Assembly (NCBI GenBank): GCA_006937955.1
Contig: SSNP01000051.1
Span: 513,085 to 577,084 of the forward strand
Reading direction: 5' to 3'
Length of the DNA stretch: 64,000 nucleotides
From: Pachypanchax playfairii
Lineage: Eukaryota > Chordata > Actinopteri > Cyprinodontiformes > Aplocheilidae
Position 1 is the first letter of the stretch. Each line of letters starts with the position of its first letter. The notes beneath the pieces are model-generated. The model ran no database searches and was not told the origin of the DNA. It saw only the letters and a list, made by a program, of their open reading frames with translations. A program made the position numbers and the translations under genes. This document shows positions 1 to 12,500 of this stretch, in pieces.

Positions 1-15
1 GTGTATAAGAGACAG
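1..15 (+). other. Residual Tn5/Nextera mosaic-end adapter
   Basis: The first 15 bases, GTGTATAAGAGACAG, are identical to the last 15 bases of the 19-base Tn5 mosaic end used in Nextera libraries. From base 16 the sequence reads directly into the transposase frame, so the junction is abrupt. The adapter sits at the extreme window edge, which is where untrimmed library sequence survives in an assembly. It is not part of the fish genome. The identity is seen directly; the origin is inference from established adapter sequence. Confidence 0.93.
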
Positions 16-707
16 CTGAACGCACAGTACGTCCAACTTTGAGGCAGATGGGCTACAGCAGCAGAAGACCACGCCGGGTGCCACTCCTTTCAGCTAAGAA
101 CAGGAAACTGAGGCTACAATTTGCACAAGCTCATCGAAATTGGACAATAGAAGATTGGAAAAACGTTGCCTGGTCTGATGAGTCTCGATTTCTGCTGCGA
201 CATTCGGATGGTAGGGTCAGAATTTGGCGTCAACAACATGAAAGCATGGATCCATCCTGCCTTGTATCAACGGTTCAGGCTGGTGGTGGTGGTGTAATGG
301 TGTGGGGAATATTTTCTTGGCACTCTTTGGGCCCCTTGGTACCAATTGAGCATCGTTACAACGCCACAGCCTACCTGAGTATTGTTGCTGACCATGTCCA
401 TCCCTTTATGACCACAATGTACCCAACTTCTGATGGCTACTTTCAGCAGGATAATGCGCCATGTCATAAAGCTGGAATCATCTCGGACTGGTTTCTTGAA
501 CATGACAATGAGTTCACTGTACTCAAATGGCCTCCACAGTCACCAGATCTCAATCCAATAGAGCATCTTTGGGATGTGGTGGAACGGGAGATTCGCATCA
601 TGGATGTGCAGCCGACAAATCTGCGCCAACTGTGTGATGCCATCATGTCAATATGGACCAAACTCTCTGAGGAATGCTTCCAGCACCTTGTTGAATCTAT
701 GCCATGA
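16..707 (+). CDS. Tc1/mariner transposase (partial, DD36E spacing)
   Basis: This is the transposase of the element above, which catalyses cut-and-paste transposition at TA sites. The frame is open from base 16, with the residues before the first ATG (48) also matching the family, and it stops at 705-707. Visible motifs in order are a helix-turn-helix end (GYSSRRPRRVP), WSDESRF with the first catalytic Asp, GGGGVMVWG, FQQDNAPCH with the second Asp, and SPDLNPIEHLWD with the catalytic Glu. I count 36 residues between the second Asp and the Glu. That fits the DD36E (Incomer-like) group better than classical DD34E Tc1. About 230 residues remain, against about 340 in full-length relatives, so the N-terminal DNA-binding part is largely absent. 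There are no internal stops, so the copy is young or recently active. Confidence 0.87.
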
Positions 708-791
708 AGAATTGAGGCAGTTCTGAAGGCAAAAGGGGGTCCAACCCGTTACTAGCATGGTGTACCTAATAAAGTGGCCGGTGAGTGTATA
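16..791 (+). mobile_element. Tc1/mariner transposon, 5'-truncated
   Basis: This is a DNA transposon whose left end is missing because the contig starts inside it. It holds the transposase frame (16-707), a short tail, and a right terminal inverted repeat that reads, on the minus strand, CACTCACCGGCCACTTTATT. The repeat ends next to TA at about 788-791, as expected for a Tc1/mariner target. The sequence after it (792 onward) is unrelated. Confidence 0.88.
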
Positions 792-2847
792 TTATATTAG
801 TCCAGCTGCTGTGAGTTCTTCTGTGTAAGTAGGAATATTAATGACTTGGTTGTTTGATGGTCCAGTTATGGGTTAGTCAATTAAACCAGGTGATTGGAAA
901 AGCAAATAAAATGTCAGTAATTAATCAGTTTCAATATAAAGACGTTAACTGAGATTCGTTGGCTGGTACTTTTTTAGAACTGTATCAGTCATGAACCTGC
1001 TGCGGTAAAATTTAGTTATTTATTGGGAGTCTTTAAAATATCTTGAGATATTTTGTAAACGAATGCGCTCAGGAAGAGGTGACATCACTGCTGCCCAGCG
1101 TTCTGTGATGGGCAATAAGTCAACTTATTATTTAAAGTAAATTAAAAATAAAATGAAAGCCATTAACCCCCCCAGCTGTCACTGTTTAAAGAAAAGCATC
1201 TGTTTTCTACTTCACGTGCTGTTTTATGGGTCCTGAGTCAGCGTAAACGAGGTGTTCAGGTGTTCCCTTTAAGAGAGGGTTTTTCCACTTCTCCACAAAT
1301 GTAGCTTTCAGAAGACGGTCATGGCAGGAAATGAGGAAATACTTACACCTGCTGCCTTGTAATTAGACCTCAACAAACAAGACACACCCTTACAAATATG
1401 TACAAACCACAAACAAAAGCCTGACCTCATTTACAGACTTAAAAAAACTCTCAACTCTCCACGTGATCACAGTAGTTTACTTTCTTTATTGTAATCAGAG
1501 ACACAAAGATTCAGCAGGCAAGTTTCCTAATCTGCTGATAGTTTAAATACAGAAACTCAAACCAGGTGTTTTATTTTTACTACAGTTAAGAACAAGCTGA
1601 AAGGCCCATGCAGCAGAACACACAGATTATTACACATTAATCTTCAATTCATCTCCAATCATATGTTTGATGTCAGGAAGACGTTCAAACACAAAGTAAA
1701 CCAAAAACACAAAACTGTTCAGGTACATAATCAAAGCAAGCCGAGAGCATCAAACCAACATCAAATCTCCCCCCAAAAAAAAACAAAACCCCAAACTAAA
1801 ACCTCCAGCTGGAGAAAGGTTGGAATAAACGTTGAAGCTGTTCACTCAGGTGATGCAACCAGGTGTATTCTGGTCCTTAAGGATCATCCAGTTTCTGATG
1901 GGAGGAGGAGATTCTTCTTCTTCTACAGGTTTTAATAATAAACTGACTGATTATTTTGTTTTAAATCACTTTGCTAGTTTTATAGCAGGTGATGGCGGGT
2001 CGTTCTGCTTTTTATAATTTCATAAAATACTTGAACTTTTAAAGATGAAATGAACTTGAATGATGCAAACAGATGGATTTTATTACCTTTAGACATAAAA
2101 CTAATGTTCCTTTGTTTTCCTTCTTTGTGTGAAGCTAAGCTAACCAGATCTCACTGACCTCACCACATAGAGTCTTTAAGGCACCAGAATGAACTCTTGT
2201 ACTATCATTTAAAACTGATTGTATTTTTATAAGCTGTTTTTAAAAAGGGTTCGGCTGAAACTTGGTGTAAATACAAATAAAAACCTTCTGAAACTTGAAC
2301 AGGGTGACTTCCTGCTGATTCATACGTCCTATCAGCTTCGATGTTACAGGAAACAGCGATCAGGAAGTTCCGTCTTCTTCAATGGACATTGTCAAACAAA
2401 AACGTTTGATTTCAGCTGTTTTAATTTGGCATCACGTCGTGTGTCATTTAAACTCATTTCAGATGTGACAAAGCAGAAAACCAGCTGTTCTGTTAACAGC
2501 TGGTTATTAAGATAATCTGAGTCAGAAAAAAAAACAACTTTGTTTCCCATCGTTGTTTTCAGGAAACTTCTGGGTAATTATCTAATTCTTATATCTATTA
2601 AAAACCTCTGGATATAAACATGTGATACATGAAACATGTCAGCTAATTACAGCTGAGTCTATTTTAACTCTGAACATGTTGCTTCTATGGAAAGAGAAAA
2701 GTTTAAACATCTGAAGTTTAACTTATTAAATGTCTGATTAACTATTTTCTGTTAGTGCCAAAATACAAGGGTCCAAATTATTTAAACATCTCTGAGTAAA
2801 GGAAGTGACATCACAAAAAAATATCCACCTGTTTGTAATTCTTGATA
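792..2847. other. Gene-poor flank downstream of UPF2
   Basis: AT-rich sequence with no coding exon that I recognise. Short open frames here have no family resemblance. Several TTTATT strings on the plus strand (for example 2078-2083 and around 1484) are further possible poly(A) signals for the minus-strand UPF2 transcript if its 3' UTR is long. Confidence 0.5.
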
Positions 2848-3571
2848 TTTATTGATTTGCTACTTCTGCTTTTTTTTTTTTGTTAGATATGACAGTAAGC
2901 GGAATTTTTTGAACTTTTCAGACTTTTTGTTCATGGAAATTAACAAGAAAACAATCAGTAAATAAACCAGTCAGGTCATTAAACACACCCCAACGCTCGC
3001 TTCCTGCGCTCTGTAACTGAAGTTAAAAGCATCACTTCCTCCTTTGCATCGCTGCAGTTTGTGATTCTCTGTGGAAGTAAGTCAGGTGGATCAGACGTTT
3101 CCTCCGTCTTGCTGCTGGAGCTCAAAAACAAACAAAAACATTCTGATGTACACGTCTAAAAGAAGCTGTTTTCTTCACCTGGTGTGACGGTGGGAGATGA
3201 AACGTCTCACTTCGTCCCCTCCGCCCCGCCGTCAGTTTACCTCTCAGGTGTGTGTAGTCCGCTTGCTGGTCCAGACAGTTGGGATGATTTTTTGTCGTCT
3301 CAGGCAACAGACAAAAAAGAAAGAGAGCCGTCCGTCTGAGCTCTGACCTCTGACCCCAGCTCCTGGTTTTGCCTCTCCACCTCGGTCTTCTGGACCCTCG
3401 GTTGGGTATCAGTATGTGTTCAAGTCAGGGGTTTGTTCCATCCCGACGTCTGCGGGCGTCTGGAGAACTCGTTCCCGGCTGCAGCCTCCGGTATCCTCAT
3501 TTTTCTCTCTCTCTCTTTTGCTCATTCATTCTCTGCAGTGCTCGCTCATTCAGCCCAGACCCAGACTCCAA
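2848..3571 (-). other. UPF2: Probable UPF2 3' UTR with candidate poly(A) signal
   Basis: This lies directly after the UPF2 stop codon on the minus strand. The nearest downstream canonical signal is AATAAA on the minus strand (TTTATT at 2848-2853), giving a 3' UTR of about 0.7 kb. The assignment is positional inference only. RNA evidence or conservation would be needed to choose between this signal and later ones. Confidence 0.45.
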
Positions 3572-3581
3572 TCAGCGTCTC
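3572..3581 (-). CDS. UPF2: UPF2 terminal coding segment (10 bases)
   Basis: The penultimate exon ends GGA AG|GTGAGA at 4080. A strong acceptor, a pyrimidine-rich tract ending CTCCAG, lies at 3582-3584. The bases after it complete an Arg codon and add two more Arg codons and TGA, giving the conserved vertebrate ending GGRRR. Reading straight through the donor would instead stop after a single Arg, so the spliced form is preferred. The exon itself continues into the 3' UTR. Confidence 0.85.
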
Positions 3582-6500
3582 CTGGAGGACACAGCAGGAC
3601 GGTTACTGTAGACGAGCTGCAGTCTGAACACACCAGCTGTCAAACCACAAACACACCAAACTAACAGTAGAAACACAAACTTTATTAAACATCCTGAACT
3701 ATGCAGCTCCAGATAGCTGTCTCACACTTCCTGTCTGTCTCACGCTTCCTGTCTGTCTCACGCTTCCTGTCTGTCTCACGCTTCCTGTCTGTCTCACACT
3801 TCCTGTCTGTCTCACGCTTCCCGTCTGTCTCACACTTCCTGTCTGTCTCACACTTCCTGTCTGTCTCACGCTTCCCGTCTGTCTCACACTTCCTTTTTGT
3901 CACTTCTTGTTTTTGCACTCTGTTCAAAGAGACACCAGTGAGATGCTGTCAGTGAAAAAGAAAAAGAGTTCTGATCCATCACATCCTGGTGTGTGTGCAT
4001 GCATGTGCATGTGTGCGTGCATGTGTGCATGTGTGCATGCGTGCGTGCACTGGCCATCAGTTTGAGATGCTAGTCTCACCTTCCTCCCGTTTTGAAGATC
4101 AGGTCGGCGTTGGGAGCGCCTTTCGGGTGCTGGTATCGAGGCCGACGCTCCCGGTTGGTGTTGGCCTGAGCCGGACGTTGAGCCAACGACTGCATCATCT
4201 CTGTAAGACAGAAAGTAACGTGAAGCAGGTCCAACATGAAGGAGGACTTATCTGAGGAGTGAAACATCATCTCTGATTGAATCTTTGAAGCATCTTTCTG
4301 TTTTTATAAAAAACAAACTTTAAACTTGGTTCAGTTTTTGTTTTAAAATGCAGATATTTAGACTCGTTTCTGTTTTCAGACATTAACATTCAGTTTATTC
4401 CATTAAACCAGACTGCAGCAGGATGTAGAGGGGTTCGATACCCTGATAGTCCTCCTGCTCCTGCCTCTCGTTAATGTCCAGAGTCAGTTTCTTCATCCTC
4501 ATTCGCTCCTCCTGCTCCGCCTGCTGCTGGTTGAAGTGATTCGCTGCCAGGTGGGACGACAGGGGGACGTTCAGGATCTTATACTGTCAAAAACCACAAA
4601 GAAACTGTTTGTTTCAGTCCAGATGAAGAAACTAAACTAATCCAATTTAAATCTAAAAGTGATTCAAATCTAACAGTTGAGCTAACGATCTCATTCACCC
4701 TGTTTATATAAAAAGGATTTTACATCTTCAAAGTCAGTAAATATACATTTCCTTTAACTTAATGATTAAAATTGAGATAAATGTAGATCTGAATAAGTTT
4801 CATTGGGACTTTTCCAACTTTATCAAACACCAATAAATGAGTTTTGATGTAAACTGAATATTTGAATGCTGTTGGAAAACTGGAACACAGTGAGGATGTG
4901 AACAAGATTCACTGTAAAACCTGCTGAATTCATCTAAAAGGTACCAAAAAAGTTTTAAAAGAATGATTCTGGTGGCTGAGACACAACAGCGATCTGAGAA
5001 AAGTGGTTCACATCAGGTTCCAGAAGACACGATCCGTATCACTTAGTAAGAAAACATTCAAACATTTTGACCATTTCAAAACAAGAGCATTAACTCTATA
5101 CGGCATCCTGTTGGACCGGTTCTGCTGATGGTAAATAAGATCCAACATGAAGCTTCTGCACAGTTTGAAAACCAATCCAAACATTTCTGCATCATATTTA
5201 ACACACGTGTTGTTTCACTATAAGAATGTTCCTTTAAACAGGATTTCAGCCTGAAGGTGAAACAAACACTCTGTTCATACAGCAGCTGAATGTTGGTTCT
5301 GTTGGACCGAGCTGCAGTGAAAGTCTGTCCAGTCCACAATCACACACACAGGACGCTTGTTTTCACGGCTGCAGTGATGCTGGTATGTTTACAGAGAGAG
5401 AAATGTCATTTCCATCAACACACCTCATGACAAAGACACTCTGTGTTCTCTGATGTTTTTACTCATGTAGCCGTCCTTCAAACCCTCGAGTCCCGGCAGC
5501 AAAGCGGACACACCCTGAAGTCTCTGCCCTCAAACGGCACACTCCTCCACCACCACCATCTCGCTGGTATTTAATGTATATGTGAAAGCAGTTTCACCCA
5601 CATGTGCGTCTCCAGATGTTCAGGGATAGAAACTGACTTTATTCAGAAACATTTAGAGCCTTTTCCTTCATCTTCCTCTTTAACCAACTTCTATGTGTAA
5701 TTATCATTTCTGTGAAACTACTGGAACTCAGAGACTGTTTGTTTTATTGTTTTCTTTGGATCTACAGAGATGTTTTTGTGCTGAAACTCAAGCTACTTCT
5801 TTCCATTTGGGATTTGAGTTGCAACCTGACCAAAATTTACATCTGCTGTATTCTAACCAAAATTTGGACTAAAAAAATCAAGTTAACTTCTCTTAAAAAG
5901 CATAATATCCTTCTTGAACTAGTATTAGGTTCAGCATGTTGTCAGAGCAGATAGTTTTACAGAGTAGAAGAAACAGTTTCAGACAACAAGACTTCAGGAA
6001 GTGGACGCTACATTTACGTTTTTCTACAGTAGAACAAGATTAAAACCTTCAAATCAGACGTTTTCTGATGAAAAACTGAAAATCCCCTCAGGAATCCGTC
6101 TGACAAGACAACAACACAGTAACTACATTTCAAAAATGTAATTCCAGCATCTGCTCTAACACCAAATCATTGGTTCCTGTCTGTCACCATTTATCACAAG
6201 CTGGTAACCAAAACGCTGTGACGCTGGTTGAAAGGTGGTGCTAACATCAGCAGATACAGCCATGCTGTCTGCAACAGGAAACACAGTCATGCAGTGAAAT
6301 CTCTTCACACCTCATTTCATAAATCAGAGTAATGTAGATTAAAAACACCCGTTCCTCATCTGGACTGAAACTGAGTCAATAAGCAGCTGAATTCCAGAGG
6401 AAAAACATCTGGAGAACAACAAATCAAGACCACCTTAAAAGATTACAGGAAAGTTTTGCTACTAATAAATGGGTTGGATCAAAACTTTACACAGTATTAC

Positions 6501-9500
6501 TTAGACCTTTAACCATACGTCACTGCAATGTGGGTTTAAATAACTGAGACCTGTTCACACAAAGGGGCGTGTCCACACAGAGTCAATATTATTCCTGGCT
6601 CTGATAAAGTGAGCAAAGTGTGTGGAGGTTTGTATGCAGGATATTTTAGGTTCCTCATGCCTCCAACATAAAACTGCACAGCATCTCTTGATAAACAGAC
6701 TGGGTCGTCTCTACAGCTGATCATCTCACAAAACAAAAAAGAGACTTTGTGAGCTACAGAAAATCACAGGTGCACAACAGAAAAGCTTTTATTTTCTCAG
6801 ATCTCAGCAGTCCTGGTGGGCCACGTGCCAACACTCTGTATCTGGAGTCTTTTGTTAAGGAGGACTGAAGAACTCACATTCTAACCAGTTCAAGTCAAAG
6901 TTCATGAAGTGTGACAAAGTTTTGATGTTGTGAAGTTAAACACAATCAGTCCCCAAAAAACACTCCAAATACTGAAGGAAGTTTCATTCATCCAATTCAT
7001 ATCTCAGTGTCAATCAAAAAAGCCCCGCCCACCTCCACTGTCAGCAGCAATCGTTTGTTGAAAATCATATTTATCAAAAACTATTGATCGAATCGTTTAT
7101 TACTAAAACACCTTGAAATCATTATGAGTGATCTGAACCAGAAACATAAAAGCAGGTCTGTTTTTTACCTGCTGCTTGTTGCCTTTACGAGTCAACATGA
7201 CAAACTGCATGGTGTCGGTGATGTCCGAGTCTGCCTCCCCCATGCACGGCTGTCCAGAACCCCCCTTCTTCAGCTGACTCTTCAGCTGCAGAGGAATAGC
7301 TACGTCCAGCTGGTGCACCTTCACCGCCTCGCCACTGCGCTGCTGTAGAGACAAACACACATCAGGTAGGAAGCAGATTTCAGCAATAACTCCCAGAGTT
7401 ATTAACAGGAAGTCGTACTTGCAGGTTCTCCAGCATCATCTTATCCAGAGCTTGAATGAAGTCTTCATCCTCAGGACAGGCCACATGTTTCAGTCCGCCC
7501 CCACGGATCGTGACCTCCTGCAGAAAGCAAACGTACAAACCTTCAGCTGAACAGAGTTTTATAAACCACCCTGAGGATGCACACTGTCAGATCTCACATT
7601 GTTCTCCTCATCAGTCTCATTTTCCTTATTGGAGTCAGTCAGGTAGTCTGTATTCTCTTCTTCCTCTTCCTCCCTTTCCTCTTCTTCATTCTCTGACCCC
7701 TCCTGTGGAAGGAAAAACCACAAATCAGTAACTTACATACAAAAACCAGAATGAGGAAGATGTGATGAAAACTGAGGCTGATCGTTGACAAGAGATCAAA
7801 CTGTGGGAAAACTGAGGGAAAAGCCTCTTCTCTTCTAAAACAACATGGCAACACTACATAAAAGAATCTGTTTCCTGTTGTGTTTCTATGTAACATTATG
7901 TAAACAGAAACGTGACCGTCATGCAAGAAACACTCACATCCTCTTCCTGTTCATTCAATTCACTCTCATTGCCAGATTGCTCCTCAGTTTCAGCTCCACC
8001 CTCTTCCTCATCATCTCCATCATCATCTTCCTCATCGAGGACATCACCTTCGCTCATGGCGCTGGAGCGACCGTCCTTCTCCATGGCCACGCCTTCATAA
8101 AAACACACATTTCAGAAGAATTTGATGATTGAAAACAAGAGAACAGACTGTCTGAACCAAAGTTAACTGTGAATTAAAGGTGTGTTTCAGTCTGCAGATA
8201 AAAGTGAGACTCGTTACAGCGATTACATGACTGCTGGGGCAGGAATGAAGTCCGACTTGTTGTAGATCAGGTCCTGTTTGGCTGAAGGACTGAGGAATGT
8301 CTGATCGTGGTATGAAAGGTAACAAAGGGGCCACAGTTAATCTAAGAGGGGCCCATCAATCACTCAATCCTCTCCAATGGAATTCAAAGTTCTCACAAAC
8401 AAAACATCAGCAGCAGAAAGTTATTACAGCACAAAGACTCGGGAGATGAGAAGGTAAACAGACATGCTGTATCTCATGACCTGGCAGCTTTACCTGGACA
8501 GGAAGCACCTCTTCCCTTTAGAGTTTTATTCTAGGAGCATCTTTCCTGTGATGCAGTGATGGTTTTCACACAGCCACTTTCTCAGAGGGTGGAACTGCGG
8601 CTCACATTCTTCTCTACATTCCAATTCAACACCTTGAAACTGTTAAACAAAGGCGAGCTGCCGCGTTGTTATCAGGCTGCAGAGCGAGATCCACCTGCTA
8701 CATAAACACTTCCTCCTTCCGTCGCATCAGGATTCATTTACTAAAGAAATAAATTCCAGAAATTTCAGACTCAGATTGTAAGAAGAGGTTTAAAGAGGAA
8801 GTTCACACGTTAAGGTTCATCTCTGACGTCATTATTCCTATCGAACATTATCATTATTAATCAAACTTAAAATTTATTACAACCTATCAGGTCTCGGATA
8901 AACTGAGACTTAATGTCATTTTCATGACAGTTATTTATTTATTAAATATATCTATGTGATCAAATCTATTTCTCTTTTTGACCAAATATTACAAAGTATG
9001 TGAGAAATACACAATATTTTCAAAGTAATCTGCTTTTATAGACAGTACATAGTAAATAGGCCTAAAACAACATTTGTAATTTAGGATATATGATCAAATA
9101 AAATTTCAAGAGATCTAAGAATCAGATGATTTAACAGTAATTATTTACAAGTTACTTTATGATAATTAATATTTACTTTTTTTTTTTGTTTTTAAAGCTG
9201 TAGTGCGTAACTTGTACATGTCCGTGGATGTCCGTTTCAGCCAAGCCACTATCAGAGGAGATGACACAATGCAGATTAAGCTGATCGGCTCCTCAAACAT
9301 CTCACGGTATTTTTCAAAATATATAATTTTTATTTTGCGTGTCCTCCTTGACATTCCCGCGCTGTCGCACATGAAATTACGTCTTTTATGTCACAAGAAA
9401 AATAATAAGAAATAGAACGCAGTGTCTCGTAGCAGCCGGCAGAACGTGAAGGTCGACATGGCGGAGAATCCAAATAAACAGCCGAGAGACACTTATCGGG

Positions 9501-12500
9501 AAGTGGATCCTACCACGAAAAAATAAAAAAATTCCTGGACGTTCGGCAGAGGGACTATTGGCTAAGAAGGAAAGTGACCGAAGGAGAAGGCAAACGCGAA
9601 TTTGTATCGGTGTTGCTTTTCCTCGGTGGAGAGAAGAGATCTGGCTGATGTTCAGGGGTGCACATAAGTGGTCCGCAGGTCCGCACACACTGTCAAAATA
9701 TAAAATGCGCACCAGATGAAAACCAGAGCGCCGAAGTTCCAGCTGATCAGCTGATTCTGTCTCTATCTGTGTCAGTTTGTGTCTGTCAGTTTGCCAGTGT
9801 AACGGTTTTTCAGTCAGTCAGATCAGTGCAGCTGACTGCAGGATTCTACATCGTGTCAAAACTGAAAAAATTCACTGAATAAGACAAATAGATCATTGTG
9901 GCCCCAACAGCTGACTAATAAATTTCAACACCAAACTGTTAAATGTAGATTAAAGTGAACAATCAAACCTGTAAACAATCCAACCTGAACTCTGAAGGTT
10001 TTTTTACCAGTATTTTTATATTTTACTGGTTTCTCTTGATTTTTTCAACAATGAAATGATATTTATTGAAACAAATATAGAGCCAGGTAAAGTAAACAGA
10101 CTGAATTTGAAGCTTGATTAAGACAGATACCGGTTGGAATAACAACGGCAGAGATAAAGCGGTGGCAGCTGGGCTTACGTCATATGGAAGCGCCAGCTTT
10201 ATTGTTGTAATGACGCAAAAATTCCGCTAGGGGGCGACAGAAGTTACAGAAGTTACGCACTATGGCTTTAAGGTGATGAAGAGAAAAAAAATCAGCAGTC
10301 CGATCAAGTTTACTGCCCGTTTGAATAAATCTCATTATTCTCACTCTCAGATTATTTTGTTCATGATTATTTTGGGTTCCATTATTTATTTCGGATCATT
10401 ATAATATTCTGAGAAAGTTGAAGTACGATGTTTTGTTTCTGTCAAATGAAACGGCTCGTGTTCATTTTAGAAAACTGATCATTTAAAAATACCTTGATGG
10501 GATTATTTAACAATCCAACATCAGTTTTATAATCCATTAGATTTATGATCGCATTATGGAATATGCAGCTGTTTCATGTCCTACTGTGATAAAGTTTCAA
10601 GTTTCATTGTAAGGTTCTTTTTGTAATAAGTGTAAATATTTCAGGGGGACATGTTGAAGCATTGGGTGAGACATAAGGACAGAACTGTCCTCTACAGACA
10701 GGTAAAATCGGGTAAAATCAGATCATCTGACGTGTAAAACTACAAATAACTGACAAATCATTTTTTCATTTCTCTCTTTTACCTGTAATAACATCCTCTC
10801 TGAAACAGTTAAAGCTTGGCTTAAGAAACAACCTGTAATCTACCGGATCAGTCAGGTTTAATAACTACTTACACACGCGTCGCTGCTTCTGGTTTTTTCA
10901 GCTTGTGTGACATTTTACTTTTGGTAAACAACTAGAAACATCAAAAAGTAAATCTGAATCACAGACTATAACTGAAAAGGAATGAAAAAAAAAAAACATT
11001 TGATGAGACCAAAAACCAGAAAATCAGCGATTCATCACATTTTAGAAGCTGTTTGGTTTCGTTCAATAAAAATCCAAATCAACACGTTCTCAAAAGTTCT
11101 CAGTGTCAGTGAAACAGGTGAATACACTGATCTTTTAAATAAAAATAACACTTAAATGGATTTGTGAGGAACTAAATCCGTTTTTATGACCCACCAGAGG
11201 AAAGAAATGCTGAAGTTCTTATTCTGGAATCGTTCGTGCTGACGGGGTTTGTGAGTGAGTGAGTTTGGAATGTGTGTTTCAGTGAACTGTCAGACTAAAG
11301 AAGAGTTCTCCTACACACCAGGGAATGCTGCTCTGCCGGAACAACTCAGAGCCAAAGAACCGGTGAAACTGGCTGCCACACAAACGCACATCGATCATTG
11401 GACACACTGGATTTAACAACCTGATGAAACTTCTCTTTACCTAGTTTGACAAGCACTTCCCTCTCCAGGTCGGTGACCTGCTTGGTAGCCTCCTCCAGGG
11501 AACAGCTGAGCCTCATCTTGGGTCTAAGCAGCTCCAGGGTGTCAGTGATCATGTAGTCTATATCAATGGGGAATGGGTGGTCCTTGGTCCAAACATCCAC
11601 GCTCTTCTTCCACCAGATGTACCTCTGCAGACACATACAGCATCATTTAGCAGATTCTGTGAACATTCATGTAAAAGCTTTATGTCAGTGACATGAGGTG
11701 CTGCAGACGTGCCTGGAAGTAGATGAGGAAACAGTCCAGCTTCTTCTTGCTGGAGCCACGATCAAAGTACTGGCCGCAGGTATCGAGCAGGGTGCAGACC
11801 AGGCGGATCCGAAACAGGTGTTCTGGAGGGTCCAGAGGACTTGGACTACCGTCTTGGTTGACCCCGAAGGAGATGAAGGAGAACAAGGTGCGAAATATGA
11901 CCGCTGACTCCACCATGCGGTAGTTGTAGAGCTCACCCAGGAACTTAGAGCTGCTGATCCGCCGCTGGTTGAACTTTGGCTGGTTGACCTGCAACAGATT
12001 GAGAAAGTCTCAGAAAAGCAGCGGGGGGGGGACAGCTGCGTGCTCTCACCAGCAGGTACGCAGATACGATGACAGAGTGAACAAAAAGATCCAAAATCTG
12101 GCTTCATTTTACAAAAATAGATGCCGATAATGCACGCTGTCACAAATGCAATAAAAACTTTTGCTTGCAAAGGCGGGGACACGAGTAATTTAACCAAACA
12201 ACTCGCTAGAATACACCAAATACAAACAGAGAGCTGCACAGTGTTTGACTGTCTGAGTGCAGCAGCAACAACAAGCCCTGAATCAGAGAACTTATTTCAC
12301 ACTAAACACTTTAACAAGCAAACTATTTCATTTTGGTTTTATGGGGACATTATGTTTAATAATTTTATTTGAATACCTTAAACTTTTAAATTGTATTTTT
12401 AGTTTTTTATATATAAAAGAAGTTGTTCATATAGTGTTTTTATTCAGTTATTAATTTTGTAGTTATTTATTTTCCGTGCTTTGATGTCCAAATTGTTAAA

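Noticed and set aside
3699..3900. CRISPR-like regular repeats
   Set aside because: The units are contiguous with no spacers, and the genome is a vertebrate. It is a minisatellite. The same applies to 52969-53143 and 59170-59740.
3685..3955. Repetitive frames such as (TGSVRQ)n on both strands
   Set aside because: They are produced by an 18-bp tandem repeat within an intron; no start context, domain or conservation supports a protein.
7639..8132. Phe/Leu-rich plus-strand frames that look like membrane segments
   Set aside because: They are antisense to the acidic UPF2 exons 7598-7702 and 7938-8092.
11685..12239. Minus-strand 184-codon frame rich in Ser and Cys
   Set aside because: It is an alternative frame over the UPF2 exon 11713-11988 and its upstream intron. 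The true frame gives the conserved VNQPKFNQRR sequence.
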